Positions 1-9,786 of a stretch of DNA of 64,000 nucleotides are shown one piece after another. The notes beneath the pieces were generated by a model that saw nothing but the letters and a program-made list of their open reading frames with translations, was not told the DNA's origin and searched no databases. This stretch comes from Bacillus sp. SLBN-46. GTDB taxonomy: Bacteria; Bacillota; Bacilli; Bacillales; Cytobacillaceae. The DNA is taken from positions 626,001 to 690,000 of the forward strand of contig NZ_JAVIZM010000001.1 of the NCBI RefSeq assembly GCF_031453555.1, given 5' to 3'. How positions within the stretch are numbered: the first letter of the stretch is position 1; every line of letters begins with the position of its first letter. Position numbers and translations under genes: made by a program.

Positions 1-635
<635 letters not shown>

Positions 636-681
636 AATTTTTAAAAATTAGCCCATTCGGCGGGCAAAAAAAAGATAATGA

Positions 682-2190
<1,509 letters not shown>

Positions 2191-2208
2191 ATCCTGCCAG
2201 GAGGGTAA

Positions 2209-2619
<411 letters not shown>

Positions 2620-2637
2620 TAATAATTTATATTTATC

Positions 2638-2683
2638 AAACCCCTTTGGCGGATTATTTTGGATCCGCTGGAGGGGTTTTTGC
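2638..2683 (+). terminator. Rho-independent terminator of the atp operon
   Basis: The inverted repeat AAACCCCT...GGCGGAT and ATCCGCT...AGGGGTTT forms a GC-rich stem and ends in a T run, 19 bases after the atpC stop. Confidence 0.9.
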
Positions 2684-3000
2684 GTTTTGGGATTTGGTGT
2701 TTTGTCTTGGTGGATTTGATTTGTTGGGTTGAGGGTCTTGGCGTTGATAAAGAGGTGGAAGTGGACGATATGATGGTGGAAGCGGTCGATAAGTAGTTTT
2801 TGCTGGTGAATCTATCTGGGATTTTTATAAAAATGGTTGCTTAAAGAATTGGATAGCGGAAAAATCACTAGATTTGCTTGTATAAGTGGGTGGGAAGTTA
2901 GTTTGGCGGTCTTGCGACTGTATTTTTAGTGATAGTTTTAGTGGTTTTGGGAAGTAGAGTGGCGATTTTGAAGTAGGGAGCTTCTACATCTACTTTTGTT
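2684..3000. other. AT-rich gene-free stretch after the atp terminator
   Basis: I see no supported gene here. The sequence is G-rich on this strand and from about 2950 contains degenerate pieces (GAAGTAGAG, CTTCTACATCTACTTTTG) of the 52-bp repeat that follows, so it is probably decayed array sequence. Confidence 0.5.
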
Positions 3001-3260
3001 GAGGGAAAGCTAGAGAAAGTAGAAGTAGAGAGATTCTAGACCTACTTTTGACACGGGAAAGCTAGAGAAAGTAGAAGTAGAGAGGTTCTACATCTACTTT
3101 TGACGAGGGAAAGCTAGAGAAAGTAGAAGTAGAGAGGTTCTATATCTACTTTTGACGAGGGAAAGCTAGAGAAAGTAGAAGTAGAGAGGTTCTACATCTA
3201 CTTTTGACGAGGGAAAGCTAGAGTAAATAGAAGTAGAGAGGTTTTACTTATACTTTTGTT
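3001..3260. repeat. Tandem array, five units of exactly 52 bp
   Basis: Units begin at 3001, 3053, 3105, 3157 and 3209. Each starts GAGGGAAAGCTAGAG and contains an imperfect inverted repeat, AAAGTAGAAGTAGA paired with TCTACATCTACTTT (one mismatch) around a GAGGT loop. The first and last units are the most divergent. No reading frame runs through it. It lies between the atp terminator and the nuo promoter. Two other arrays in this window, with unrelated sequence, have the same period (53916 and 56741). Confidence 0.95.
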
Positions 3261-3782
3261 TGAGAAAAGAAGAAAAACGTTTATGTAGAGAGTTAGTTAC
3301 GGCCAGCTTTGCGACCAGCCTTTTTATGTGAAGTTACTCTTGGTAGGGGAAACACTGCATGATTTGTACATTTTTGCATATGATGGTAGGGCGAAAACAA
3401 GATTGGAATTGTGATAAAAATGTAAATTTATTGTTTTTACATATTGTGAGACGAATTTTTATATAGATAGGGAGAAAAACGCCGATTTAGTGAAGTTTTA
3501 ATGACAAATCTCACATACAATGTTCAAATTTTGTTGTTAAATTGGGGGTGTTATCGAGTTTTAGTAGTGTTGTTGCGGTTATTGTGAACCTTTTGCTGGG
3601 AACAGCATGTGGCTCTTCCGAGCCTTCCACCATGCACGTCATCTTCCGCTAACGCTCCAGATCACGTGCGCTAACCCCATGGGTCTTCTAATCAGTACTT
3701 GCTTGCTGTTCGCTCATGCGTCATCTCTGATGTCCATTCAAGGGAGCCAACTCAGCGAGATCACGCAAACGCTCAGGAGGGT
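3261..3782. other. Gene-free stretch between the 52-bp array and the inverted repeat
   Basis: No convincing coding region is present. The part from about 3590 to 3782 is more GC-rich than its surroundings and has a different base texture, suggesting it belongs with the inverted-repeat element that follows. A 64-codon open frame at 3607-3801 has no ribosome site and no recognisable family. Confidence 0.4.
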
Positions 3783-3987
3783 ACCCATGTCGACAACCTA
3801 GTGTACCGTAAAAATTGAAATTCTCCCGCATGTGCTACCCGCACATTGCGCTTCAGCTATCGCTGAAGCTTGCGAAAATTTATCAGTTTAAGCCCCTTTT
3901 GAGAGCGAGCTCTCAAGTGTCTTAAACTGATAAATTTTCGCTGCGGGAGAATTCCAATTTTAAGTATAATGGCTTGTCGACATGGGT
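3783..3987. repeat. 205-bp nested inverted-repeat element upstream of nuoA
   Basis: The ends are perfect 14-base inverted repeats: ACCCATGTCGACAA at 3783-3796 and its complement at 3974-3987. Inside are a second pair (ATTCTCCCGCA near 3819 against TGCGGGAGAAT near 3942), a perfect 21-base pair (3872-3892 with 3921-3941), and two small hairpins (CTTCAGC/GCTGAAG at 3851-3867; GAGAG/CTCTC at 3901-3914). The whole can fold into a branched cruciform. It has the form of a small non-autonomous insertion element or a structured RNA; no transposase gene is present. Confidence 0.85.
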
Positions 3988-4005
3988 TTGTAACAATGCT
4001 ATAAT
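3977..4005 (+). promoter_or_regulatory. Likely sigma-A promoter of the nuo operon
   Basis: The sequence reads TCGACA (-35, 3977-3982), a 17-base spacer and TATAAT (-10, 4000-4005), about 57 bases before the nuoA start. The -35 box lies inside the right terminal repeat of the 205-bp element. Confidence 0.6.
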
Positions 4006-4061
4006 GAATTCGGTTACAATATTCATTAGTATGAAAATTTACAACATTGGAGGGGATAGAC

Positions 4062-4436
4062 ATGGAACTTCTTAATGTATATCAGAATAATTATCTGATA
4101 GTTTTTGCGTTTCTGTGTCTTGGGGTGTTGCTGCCGGTGGTGGCATTATATTTAGGTAAGCTTTTGCGTCCTCATAAACCTAGCGATGCGAAGTTAACCA
4201 CATATGAGAGCGGTGTTGAGCCATTTCACGATTCCCGTGTACAGTTCAATGTCCGCTATTATATTTTTGCCCTTATGTTTGTTGTTTTTGATGTGGAAAC
4301 GGTGTTTTTATATCCATGGGCTGTGGCCTATGATAAGCTAGGTGTTTTTGCGTTAATCGAGATGTTAATTTTCGTGATTATGCTGTTAATTGGCCTAGTG
4401 TATGCTTGGAAGAAGAAGGTGCTACAATGGATTTAA
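4062..4436 (+). CDS. nuoA: NADH-quinone oxidoreductase subunit A
   Basis: NuoA is a small membrane subunit of complex I next to the quinone site (124 residues, three membrane helices). The motif [20 protein letters not shown] is the conserved loop of the family, and [14 protein letters not shown] is the second conserved stretch. I chose the ATG at 4062, preceded by GGAGGGG; the frame is open slightly further upstream. It is the first gene of the nuo operon and overlaps nuoB by 10 bases. Confidence 0.96.
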   Translation: MELLNVYQNNYLIVFAFLCLGVLLPVVALYLGKLLRPHKPSDAKLTTYESGVEPFHDSRVQFNVRYYIFALMFVVFDVETVFLYPWAVAYDKLGVFALIEMLIFVIMLLIGLVYAWKKKVLQWI

Positions 4437-4939
4437 AACTAGATGGCATTTCACCTAAGGAAATGGAAGATTTACAAAGAAGTGTATTTATGACTACGCT
4501 AGAGCAAATTAAGGCCTGGGCTCGAAGTAATTCGATCTACCCGGTGACATTTGGTCTGGCTTGTTGTGCGATTGAAATGATGGGTGTAGGCGGAGCGAAT
4601 TATGACTTAGACCGTTCTGGTTCGTTTTTCCGTACGTCTCCAAGGCAATCGGATTGTATGATCGTGTCTGGGACAGTGACGAAGAAAATGGCGCCAATTT
4701 TACGCCGATTGTATGATCAAATGCCTGAGCCAAAGTGGGTTATTGCGATGGGTTCTTGTGCAACAGCTGGCGGGCCGTATGTAAAGTCGTATTCAGTTGT
4801 TAAAGGGGTCGATCAAATCGTTCCTGTTGATGTATACATACCTGGATGCCCACCAAACCCAGCTGCTTTAATTTATGGAATCAATAAATTAAAGGAAAAG
4901 ATTCGCTATGAAGCGAAGACTGGGAAGAAGGTGATCTAA
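4427..4939 (+). CDS. nuoB: NADH-quinone oxidoreductase subunit B
   Basis: NuoB carries the terminal iron-sulfur cluster N2, which passes electrons to quinone. From the ATG at 4427 the protein has 170 residues, with the four expected Cys ligands: adjacent Cys46-Cys47 (ACCAIEMM), Cys111 (GSCATAGG) and Cys141 (PGCPPNP). A TTG further upstream in frame is possible, but AGAAGGTG lies just before the chosen ATG. The start overlaps the end of nuoA, indicating translational coupling. Confidence 0.96.
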   Translation: MDLKLDGISPKEMEDLQRSVFMTTLEQIKAWARSNSIYPVTFGLACCAIEMMGVGGANYDLDRSGSFFRTSPRQSDCMIVSGTVTKKMAPILRRLYDQMPEPKWVIAMGSCATAGGPYVKSYSVVKGVDQIVPVDVYIPGCPPNPAALIYGINKLKEKIRYEAKTGKKVI

Positions 4940-4942
4940 CCG

Positions 4943-6199
4943 ATGAGTGGGGAAAAGGATCTTGAACAGTTAAAGAAAGAGGCGGTAGCGAAGGCAAAGG
5001 CTGCGGCGGCTGCAAAACGGGCGGCAAAGGCTGCAGTGGAAGCTCCATCAAAACCTGCGGAGCCGGCTAAAGACGAAGCACCTGCATCAGCGGCAAGCGA
5101 AACGCCAGTTGAAAAAACGGTGACACCGACTGAAGCACCGGCAACAGCGCCAGTGAATGACGCGGATGACCTTGCCAAGAAAAAAGCGGCAGCGGTAGCG
5201 AAGGCGAAGGCGGCAGCAGCGGCAAAAAGAAAAGCGATGGAGCTCGCAGGAGCTTCGGCACCATCAGAATCAGCCCCAGCGGAGGAAACAGCCGGTACAG
5301 GTGCGAATGAAGCCCCAGCGGCTAGTTCTGATACGGATGACCTCGCGAAGAAAAAAGCAGCTGCAGTAGCGAAGGCGAAGGCGGCTGCGGCAGCAAAGAG
5401 GAAAGCCATGGAGCTAGGTGACACACCTGAAGCAGCTGGAGATGACGTACCATCTGGTGATGATGCGAAAGCGAAAGCGGCAGCAGCGGCAAAAGCAAAA
5501 GCAGTAGCAGCAGCCAAAGCGAAGGCAGCGGCAGCAGCAAAGGCGAAAGCAGCCGGAATGGCCGACGCGGACGCGGCAGCAGGCGGCGATGATGAAAAGG
5601 CAAAGGCGATTGCAGCAGCCAAAGCAAAAGCGAAAGCGGTAGCCGCAGCCAAAGCGAAGGCAGCAGCAGCAGCAGGCGGAAAAGCTGAAACAGCTGCACC
5701 AGCAGCGGAAGCTAAACCCTCAGTCAATCAGCCATTTTTAGATAAATATTTGAAAGTCATTGAAGAAAATATGGGATCTGATGTTTTAGAAGATTCTTAT
5801 ATTAATAAACTTTCAAAGGATGTTCCAACACTTGTAGCGAAACGTGAAACATATTTTAAACTGGCTCAATTTTTAAAATATAATGAGCTGTTAGGGTTTG
5901 ATTATTTATCAGAGCTTCATGGATCAGACTTCGAAACACATATGGAGATTTATGTTCACTTATTCTCATACAAAAACCGTCAATCCGTCGCGTTAAAAGT
6001 GAAGATTGACCGTGATGAACCAATCATCGAGTCCTTGCAGCCGCTTTGGGCAGGCGCAGAATGGCCTGAATGTGAAGCCTATGATTTATTAGGAATTAAG
6101 TTTACAGGACATCCGGATTTACGTCGTATCTTACTCGGCGAAGATTGGGTTGGCTATCCACTGCGAAAAGATTATGAGCCTTACGATGTGGAGGTGTAA
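4943..6199 (+). CDS. nuoC: NADH-quinone oxidoreductase subunit C with Ala/Lys-rich N-terminal extension
   Basis: This protein has 418 residues. Only about residues 265-418 form the 30-kDa NuoC domain of the peripheral arm, ending in the family signature EAYDLLGIKFTGHPDLRRILL and PLRKDYEPYDVEV. Residues 1-255 are low complexity: repeats of KAKAAAAAKAKA and LAKKKAAAVAKAKAAAAAKRKAMEL separated by acidic Ala/Pro/Glu linkers. The extension is strongly basic in blocks and is predicted to form long helices or disordered linkers; its role is unknown. The fused NuoCD form is not used, because nuoD is a separate gene 3 bases downstream. Long open frames on the opposite strand here are shadows of the repeats. 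Confidence 0.93.
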   Translation: MSGEKDLEQLKKEAVAKAKAAAAAKRAAKAAVEAPSKPAEPAKDEAPASAASETPVEKTVTPTEAPATAPVNDADDLAKKKAAAVAKAKAAAAAKRKAMELAGASAPSESAPAEETAGTGANEAPAASSDTDDLAKKKAAAVAKAKAAAAAKRKAMELGDTPEAAGDDVPSGDDAKAKAAAAAKAKAVAAAKAKAAAAAKAKAAGMADADAAAGGDDEKAKAIAAAKAKAKAVAAAKAKAAAAAGGKAETAAPAAEAKPSVNQPFLDKYLKVIEENMGSDVLEDSYINKLSKDVPTLVAKRETYFKLAQFLKYNELLGFDYLSELHGSDFETHMEIYVHLFSYKNRQSVALKVKIDRDEPIIESLQPLWAGAEWPECEAYDLLGIKFTGHPDLRRILLGEDWVGYPLRKDYEPYDVEV

Positions 6200-6202
6200 C
6201 CA

Positions 6203-7303
6203 ATGATCAGAACAGAAGAAATGATACTAAACGTAGGACCTCAGCATCCAAGTACTCACGGCGTTTTCCGTCTTGTTGTAAAAATTGATGGAGAAATCAT
6301 TGTTGAAGCGACACCTGTAATCGGATATTTACACCGTGGGACTGAAAAAATTGCTGAGAACCTGCAATATACACAGATTATTCCATACACAGACCGATTG
6401 GACTACTTGTCATCCATGACAAACAATTATGTCCTTTGTCATGCCGTTGAGACGATGATGGGGATTGAAGTTCCAGAACGTGCGGATTTCCTTCGTGTCA
6501 TTGCGATGGAATTAAACCGGATTGCGAGTCACCTTGTTGCATGGGGTACATATATTCTTGACCTTGGAGCTACAAGTCCGTTCATCTATGCATTCCGTGA
6601 CCGCGAAATGATTATTAATATGCTAAACGAACTTACGGGTGCTCGCCTGACATTTAACTATATGCGTGTCGGCGGAGTGAAGTGGGATGCTCCAGAAGGC
6701 TGGATTGAAAAAGTAAGAGACTTTGTGCCATATATGCGCGGTCAGCTTGCTGGTTTCCACGATCTTGTCAGCGGAAATGAAATCTTTTTAGACCGTGTAA
6801 AAGGCGTTGGAAAGTATACAAAAGAAGAAGCCATCCAATATTCACTTAGCGGACCTAATCTTCGTAGTACCGGTGTGAAATGGGATCTTCGGAAGGATGA
6901 ACCATATTCGGTTTATGACCGTTTTGACTTTGATGTTCCAACATCGGAGGACGGTGATTGCTTAGCTAGGTACCATCTACGCCTTGCTGAAATCGCAGAA
7001 TCCTTGAAAATCCTCGAGCAAGCAGTGGAGCAATTTCCTGCTGAGGGAGCAATTCTTGCCAAAGTGCCGAAGATTATTAAGGCGCCTAAGGGTGAAGCTT
7101 TTGTACGAATTGAATCACCACGTGGTGAAATTGGCTGTTATATTGCGAGCGACGGTAAAAAAGAACCGTACCGCTTAAAGTTTAGAAGACCATCCTTCTA
7201 TAACCTGCAAATTCTCCCAAAACTGTTAAAGGGCGAAAACATTGCAAACATGATTGCTATTTTAGGGGCAGTGGATATTGTCCTTGGGGAGGTTGACGGC
7301 TAA
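6203..7303 (+). CDS. nuoD: NADH-quinone oxidoreductase subunit D
   Basis: This is the 49-kDa subunit (366 residues), which forms the quinone pocket together with NuoB. The N-terminus has the signature LNVGPQHPSTHGVFRLVV, followed by GYLHRGTEKIAE. The C-terminus ends in MIAILGAVDIVLGEVDG, close to the usual family ending DIVLGEVDR. Length is normal for a stand-alone NuoD. It starts 3 bases after nuoC and its stop overlaps the nuoH start. Confidence 0.97.
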   Translation: MIRTEEMILNVGPQHPSTHGVFRLVVKIDGEIIVEATPVIGYLHRGTEKIAENLQYTQIIPYTDRLDYLSSMTNNYVLCHAVETMMGIEVPERADFLRVIAMELNRIASHLVAWGTYILDLGATSPFIYAFRDREMIINMLNELTGARLTFNYMRVGGVKWDAPEGWIEKVRDFVPYMRGQLAGFHDLVSGNEIFLDRVKGVGKYTKEEAIQYSLSGPNLRSTGVKWDLRKDEPYSVYDRFDFDVPTSEDGDCLARYHLRLAEIAESLKILEQAVEQFPAEGAILAKVPKIIKAPKGEAFVRIESPRGEIGCYIASDGKKEPYRLKFRRPSFYNLQILPKLLKGENIANMIAILGAVDIVLGEVDG

Positions 7304-8307
7304 TGATAGAAGAATTGCTACAGTCAAGTCCTAGTTGGGCTAACTTTGGGATTTTCTTTTTACTCGGTGCTGTCTTACTTTTAATCGTATTAGGCTTCGT
7401 TACTTACGGAATTTTAGCAGAACGGAAAGTAATGGGTTACATGCAGCTCCGTCATGGTCCAAACCAAGTCGGCGGTAAGTGGGGACTCTTACAAACGGTC
7501 GCTGACGTCCTCAAGCTTTTATTAAAAGAGGATATTATTCCGAAGGCAGCCGACAAGCCATTATTTATTATTGCACCGGTCATTGCTTTTGCACCATCCT
7601 TTATGGTCCTAGCAACGATGCCGTTCACTGACAAATTTCAGTTTGCCGATATCGGTGTGGGATTACTTTATTATATTGCCGTTTCTGGATTGACTACCTT
7701 TGGTATGCTGCTAGGCGGCTGGGCATCGAATAACAAGTATGCACTCTTAGGAGGTATGCGTGCTTCAGCCCAGATGATTTCCTATGAGATTCCGCTTGTT
7801 ATGTCTGTCTTAGGCGTTATTCTTCTATCAGGAAGCTTGAATCTAAATGAGATTGTGGCAGCACAGAAGAACGGATGGTTCATCCTCTTGCAGCCAATTG
7901 GATTTATTGTCTTTTTCATTGCATCGATTGCGGAATTAAATCGGACACCATTTGACTTGCCTGAATCGGAAAACGAACTAGTTGCCGGTTACCATGTTGA
8001 ATATTCCGGATTCCGCTGGGCATTCTTTATGCTCGCCGAATATGTGTATTTGTTCGCGATGTCTGCTTTGATTACGGTTATCTTTTTAGGCGGATGGTTA
8101 GCGCCGATCAGCTTCCTAAGCTTTATTCCTGGAGCGGTTTGGTTTTCACTTAAATTCAGTGTGGTTGTCTTTGTTTACATTTGGCTGCGAAGCACGTTCC
8201 CACGTTTCCGCGTCGATAAACTAATGGAATTTGGCTGGAAAGTACTTTTGCCAATAGCACTAGGCAACATATTCCTAACGGCTTTAATCAAATCATTATT
8301 TTTCTAA
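7303..8307 (+). CDS. nuoH: NADH-quinone oxidoreductase subunit H
   Basis: NuoH is a membrane subunit (334 residues, about eight helices) that links the quinone cavity to the proton channels. Conserved loops are present: ERKVMGYMQLRHGPNQVG near the N-terminus and ELNRTPFDLPESENELVAGYHVEYSG in the middle. The ATG overlaps the nuoD stop by one base. Downstream is a 67-base gap containing a GGTGCCTGACACC element before nuoI. Confidence 0.97.
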   Translation: MIEELLQSSPSWANFGIFFLLGAVLLLIVLGFVTYGILAERKVMGYMQLRHGPNQVGGKWGLLQTVADVLKLLLKEDIIPKAADKPLFIIAPVIAFAPSFMVLATMPFTDKFQFADIGVGLLYYIAVSGLTTFGMLLGGWASNNKYALLGGMRASAQMISYEIPLVMSVLGVILLSGSLNLNEIVAAQKNGWFILLQPIGFIVFFIASIAELNRTPFDLPESENELVAGYHVEYSGFRWAFFMLAEYVYLFAMSALITVIFLGGWLAPISFLSFIPGAVWFSLKFSVVVFVYIWLRSTFPRFRVDKLMEFGWKVLLPIALGNIFLTALIKSLFF

Positions 8308-8316
8308 ATCAGGAAA

Positions 8317-8329
8317 GGTGCCTGACACC
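8317..8329. repeat. GGTGCCTGACACC dispersed element, single copy
   Basis: This is one of 14 copies in the window of a 13-base near-palindrome. Here it sits alone inside the nuo operon, between nuoH and nuoI. Confidence 0.8.
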
Positions 8330-8374
8330 AATACCACCACTAACAATTCTTAAAAGGTAAAAGGGGTGAAAAAC

Positions 8375-8794
8375 GTGCTTGGATTAGCAAAAGGCTTGAA
8401 ATATACCCTAAAACAATTAACCAGAGAAAAGGTTACTTACGATTATCCGAATAAGCCGATTCCACTGCCAGATCGCTTCCGTGGTATTCAGAAATTTTAT
8501 CCGGAAAAATGTATCGTGTGTAATCAATGTATGAATATCTGTCCGACCGATTGTATTGACCTGACAGGTAAAAAGCATCCGGATCCAACGAAAAAAGGGA
8601 AAATCATCGACACATACGACATCAACTTTGAGATTTGCATCCTTTGTGACCTATGTACGGAGGTTTGCCCAACTGAAGCCATCATCATGACCAATAACTT
8701 TGAGCTCGCTGAATACAGCCGCGATATGTTATTTAAGAACCTTGAATGGTTAGATGAAAACGACGAAAACATACGGAAGGAGAATAAAGCATGA
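8375..8794 (+). CDS. nuoI: NADH-quinone oxidoreductase subunit I
   Basis: NuoI is an 8Fe ferredoxin-like subunit (139 residues) that relays electrons to NuoB. Two CxxCxxCxxxCP motifs are visible, with Cys46/49/52/56 and Cys88/91/94/98. I chose the GTG at 8375 because AAGGGG lies six bases upstream; a second GTG at 8366 would add three residues. The stop overlaps the nuoJ start in an ATGA. Confidence 0.95.
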   Translation: MLGLAKGLKYTLKQLTREKVTYDYPNKPIPLPDRFRGIQKFYPEKCIVCNQCMNICPTDCIDLTGKKHPDPTKKGKIIDTYDINFEICILCDLCTEVCPTEAIIMTNNFELAEYSRDMLFKNLEWLDENDENIRKENKA

Positions 8795-9309
8795 CCTTCT
8801 CAGGCGAATTCCTCGCATTTATGGGACTCGCACTTGTTGCGATCATCGGCGGCGTGCTTCTGTTGAACCTAACGAAAGTGGTTCATATGGTTGTTGCCCT
8901 GATTTTCACTTTCGTCGCAATCGCCGGTATTTACGTTCTGCTATCTGCAGAATTTGTAGCTGCCGTACAAATCTTAATTTATTCTGGTGCGATCACCATC
9001 ATCATGCTGTTTGGCATTATGTTAACGAGGCATGATGACGAAAGTGAACCTAAAGCAGGCAGATGGAGAAAGTTACTCTTGTTCTTAGGAATTGTAGGTT
9101 TTGCCTTTGCAGTGTATATCGGCATCTACGATTTCAACATCGAACAGACACCATCCACGCTGCACGAAAATAACACGTTACAAATTGGTAAGGCACTTTA
9201 CTCAAAATATGTCATTCCATTTGAGTTAACATCGGTTCTACTATTAGTAGCCCTTGTCGGCTCCATTATCTTGGCGAAAAATGAGAAAAAGGGGGCGGAT
9301 AAGGAATGA
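8791..9309 (+). CDS. nuoJ: NADH-quinone oxidoreductase subunit J
   Basis: NuoJ is a five-helix membrane subunit (172 residues). It has the conserved stretch [22 protein letters not shown], the NuoJ family core. GAAGGAG precedes the ATG inside the end of nuoI, and both of its ends overlap neighbours by four bases (ATGA), showing tight translational coupling. Confidence 0.95.
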   Translation: MTFSGEFLAFMGLALVAIIGGVLLLNLTKVVHMVVALIFTFVAIAGIYVLLSAEFVAAVQILIYSGAITIIMLFGIMLTRHDDESEPKAGRWRKLLLFLGIVGFAFAVYIGIYDFNIEQTPSTLHENNTLQIGKALYSKYVIPFELTSVLLLVALVGSIILAKNEKKGADKE

Positions 9310-9620
9310 GTTCAGTTCCCGCTTCAGCCTTCTTGGCACTAGCACTTATTCTGTTTTGCATCGGCTTATACGGTGCGTTAACGAAAAGAAATACAGTAAT
9401 CGTCCTGATCTCAATCGAATTGATGCTGAATGCTGTGAATATTAACTTGGTCACTTTCAGCAAATACGGTTTGGCGCCATCGATTACAGGCCAAATCTTT
9501 GCCCTGTTCGCAATCAGCGTGGCAGCAGCCGAAGCAGCGGTCGGACTAGCGATTCTTATCGCACTCTACCGCAGCAAGAAAACCGTCAACATCGACGAAA
9601 TGGACACAATGAAAAACTAG
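9306..9620 (+). CDS. nuoK: NADH-quinone oxidoreductase subunit K
   Basis: NuoK is a three-helix antiporter-like subunit (104 residues). The family motif [15 protein letters not shown] carries the conserved membrane Glu, and a second Glu lies in [11 protein letters not shown]; both belong to the proton path known for this family. It overlaps nuoJ by four bases and is separated from nuoL by 166 bases of repeat sequence. Confidence 0.96.
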   Translation: MSSVPASAFLALALILFCIGLYGALTKRNTVIVLISIELMLNAVNINLVTFSKYGLAPSITGQIFALFAISVAAAEAAVGLAILIALYRSKKTVNIDEMDTMKN

Positions 9621-9633
9621 ATAGAGCACTTTG

Positions 9634-9761
9634 GGTGTCAGGCACCACAAAAAGACACTCCGCCCCATTTGTCCGCCTCGGGAGGACAGCTTTCGTTGAG
9701 CGAAGGATGTCCATCCTAGAATGACAAAGTAGGGATTTGTCCACGGAGGGTGTCAGGCACC
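9634..9761. repeat. Paired GGTGTCAGGCACC elements between nuoK and nuoL
   Basis: Two 13-base copies, at 9634-9646 and 9749-9761, lie in the same orientation. Between them are GACACTCC, GTCCGCC, TGTCCATCC and TGTCCACGG, short pieces that recur beside other copies of the element. The spacer codes for nothing I can recognise. The element interrupts the nuo operon without a terminator. Confidence 0.8.
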
Positions 9762-9786
9762 ATGTTCTATAAAGGGGATAGTGATA

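Noticed and set aside
3607..3801. 64-codon plus-strand frame in the gap before nuoA
   Set aside because: No ribosome site, no family resemblance, and it ends inside the inverted-repeat element.
3857..4063. 68-codon minus-strand frame across the nuoA promoter
   Set aside because: It runs through the inverted repeat and the promoter and has no ribosome site.
4936..5727. Long minus-strand open frame of 263 codons opposite nuoC
   Set aside because: It is the complement of the Ala/Lys codon repeats and reads as Ala/Phe low complexity; no ribosome site or family.
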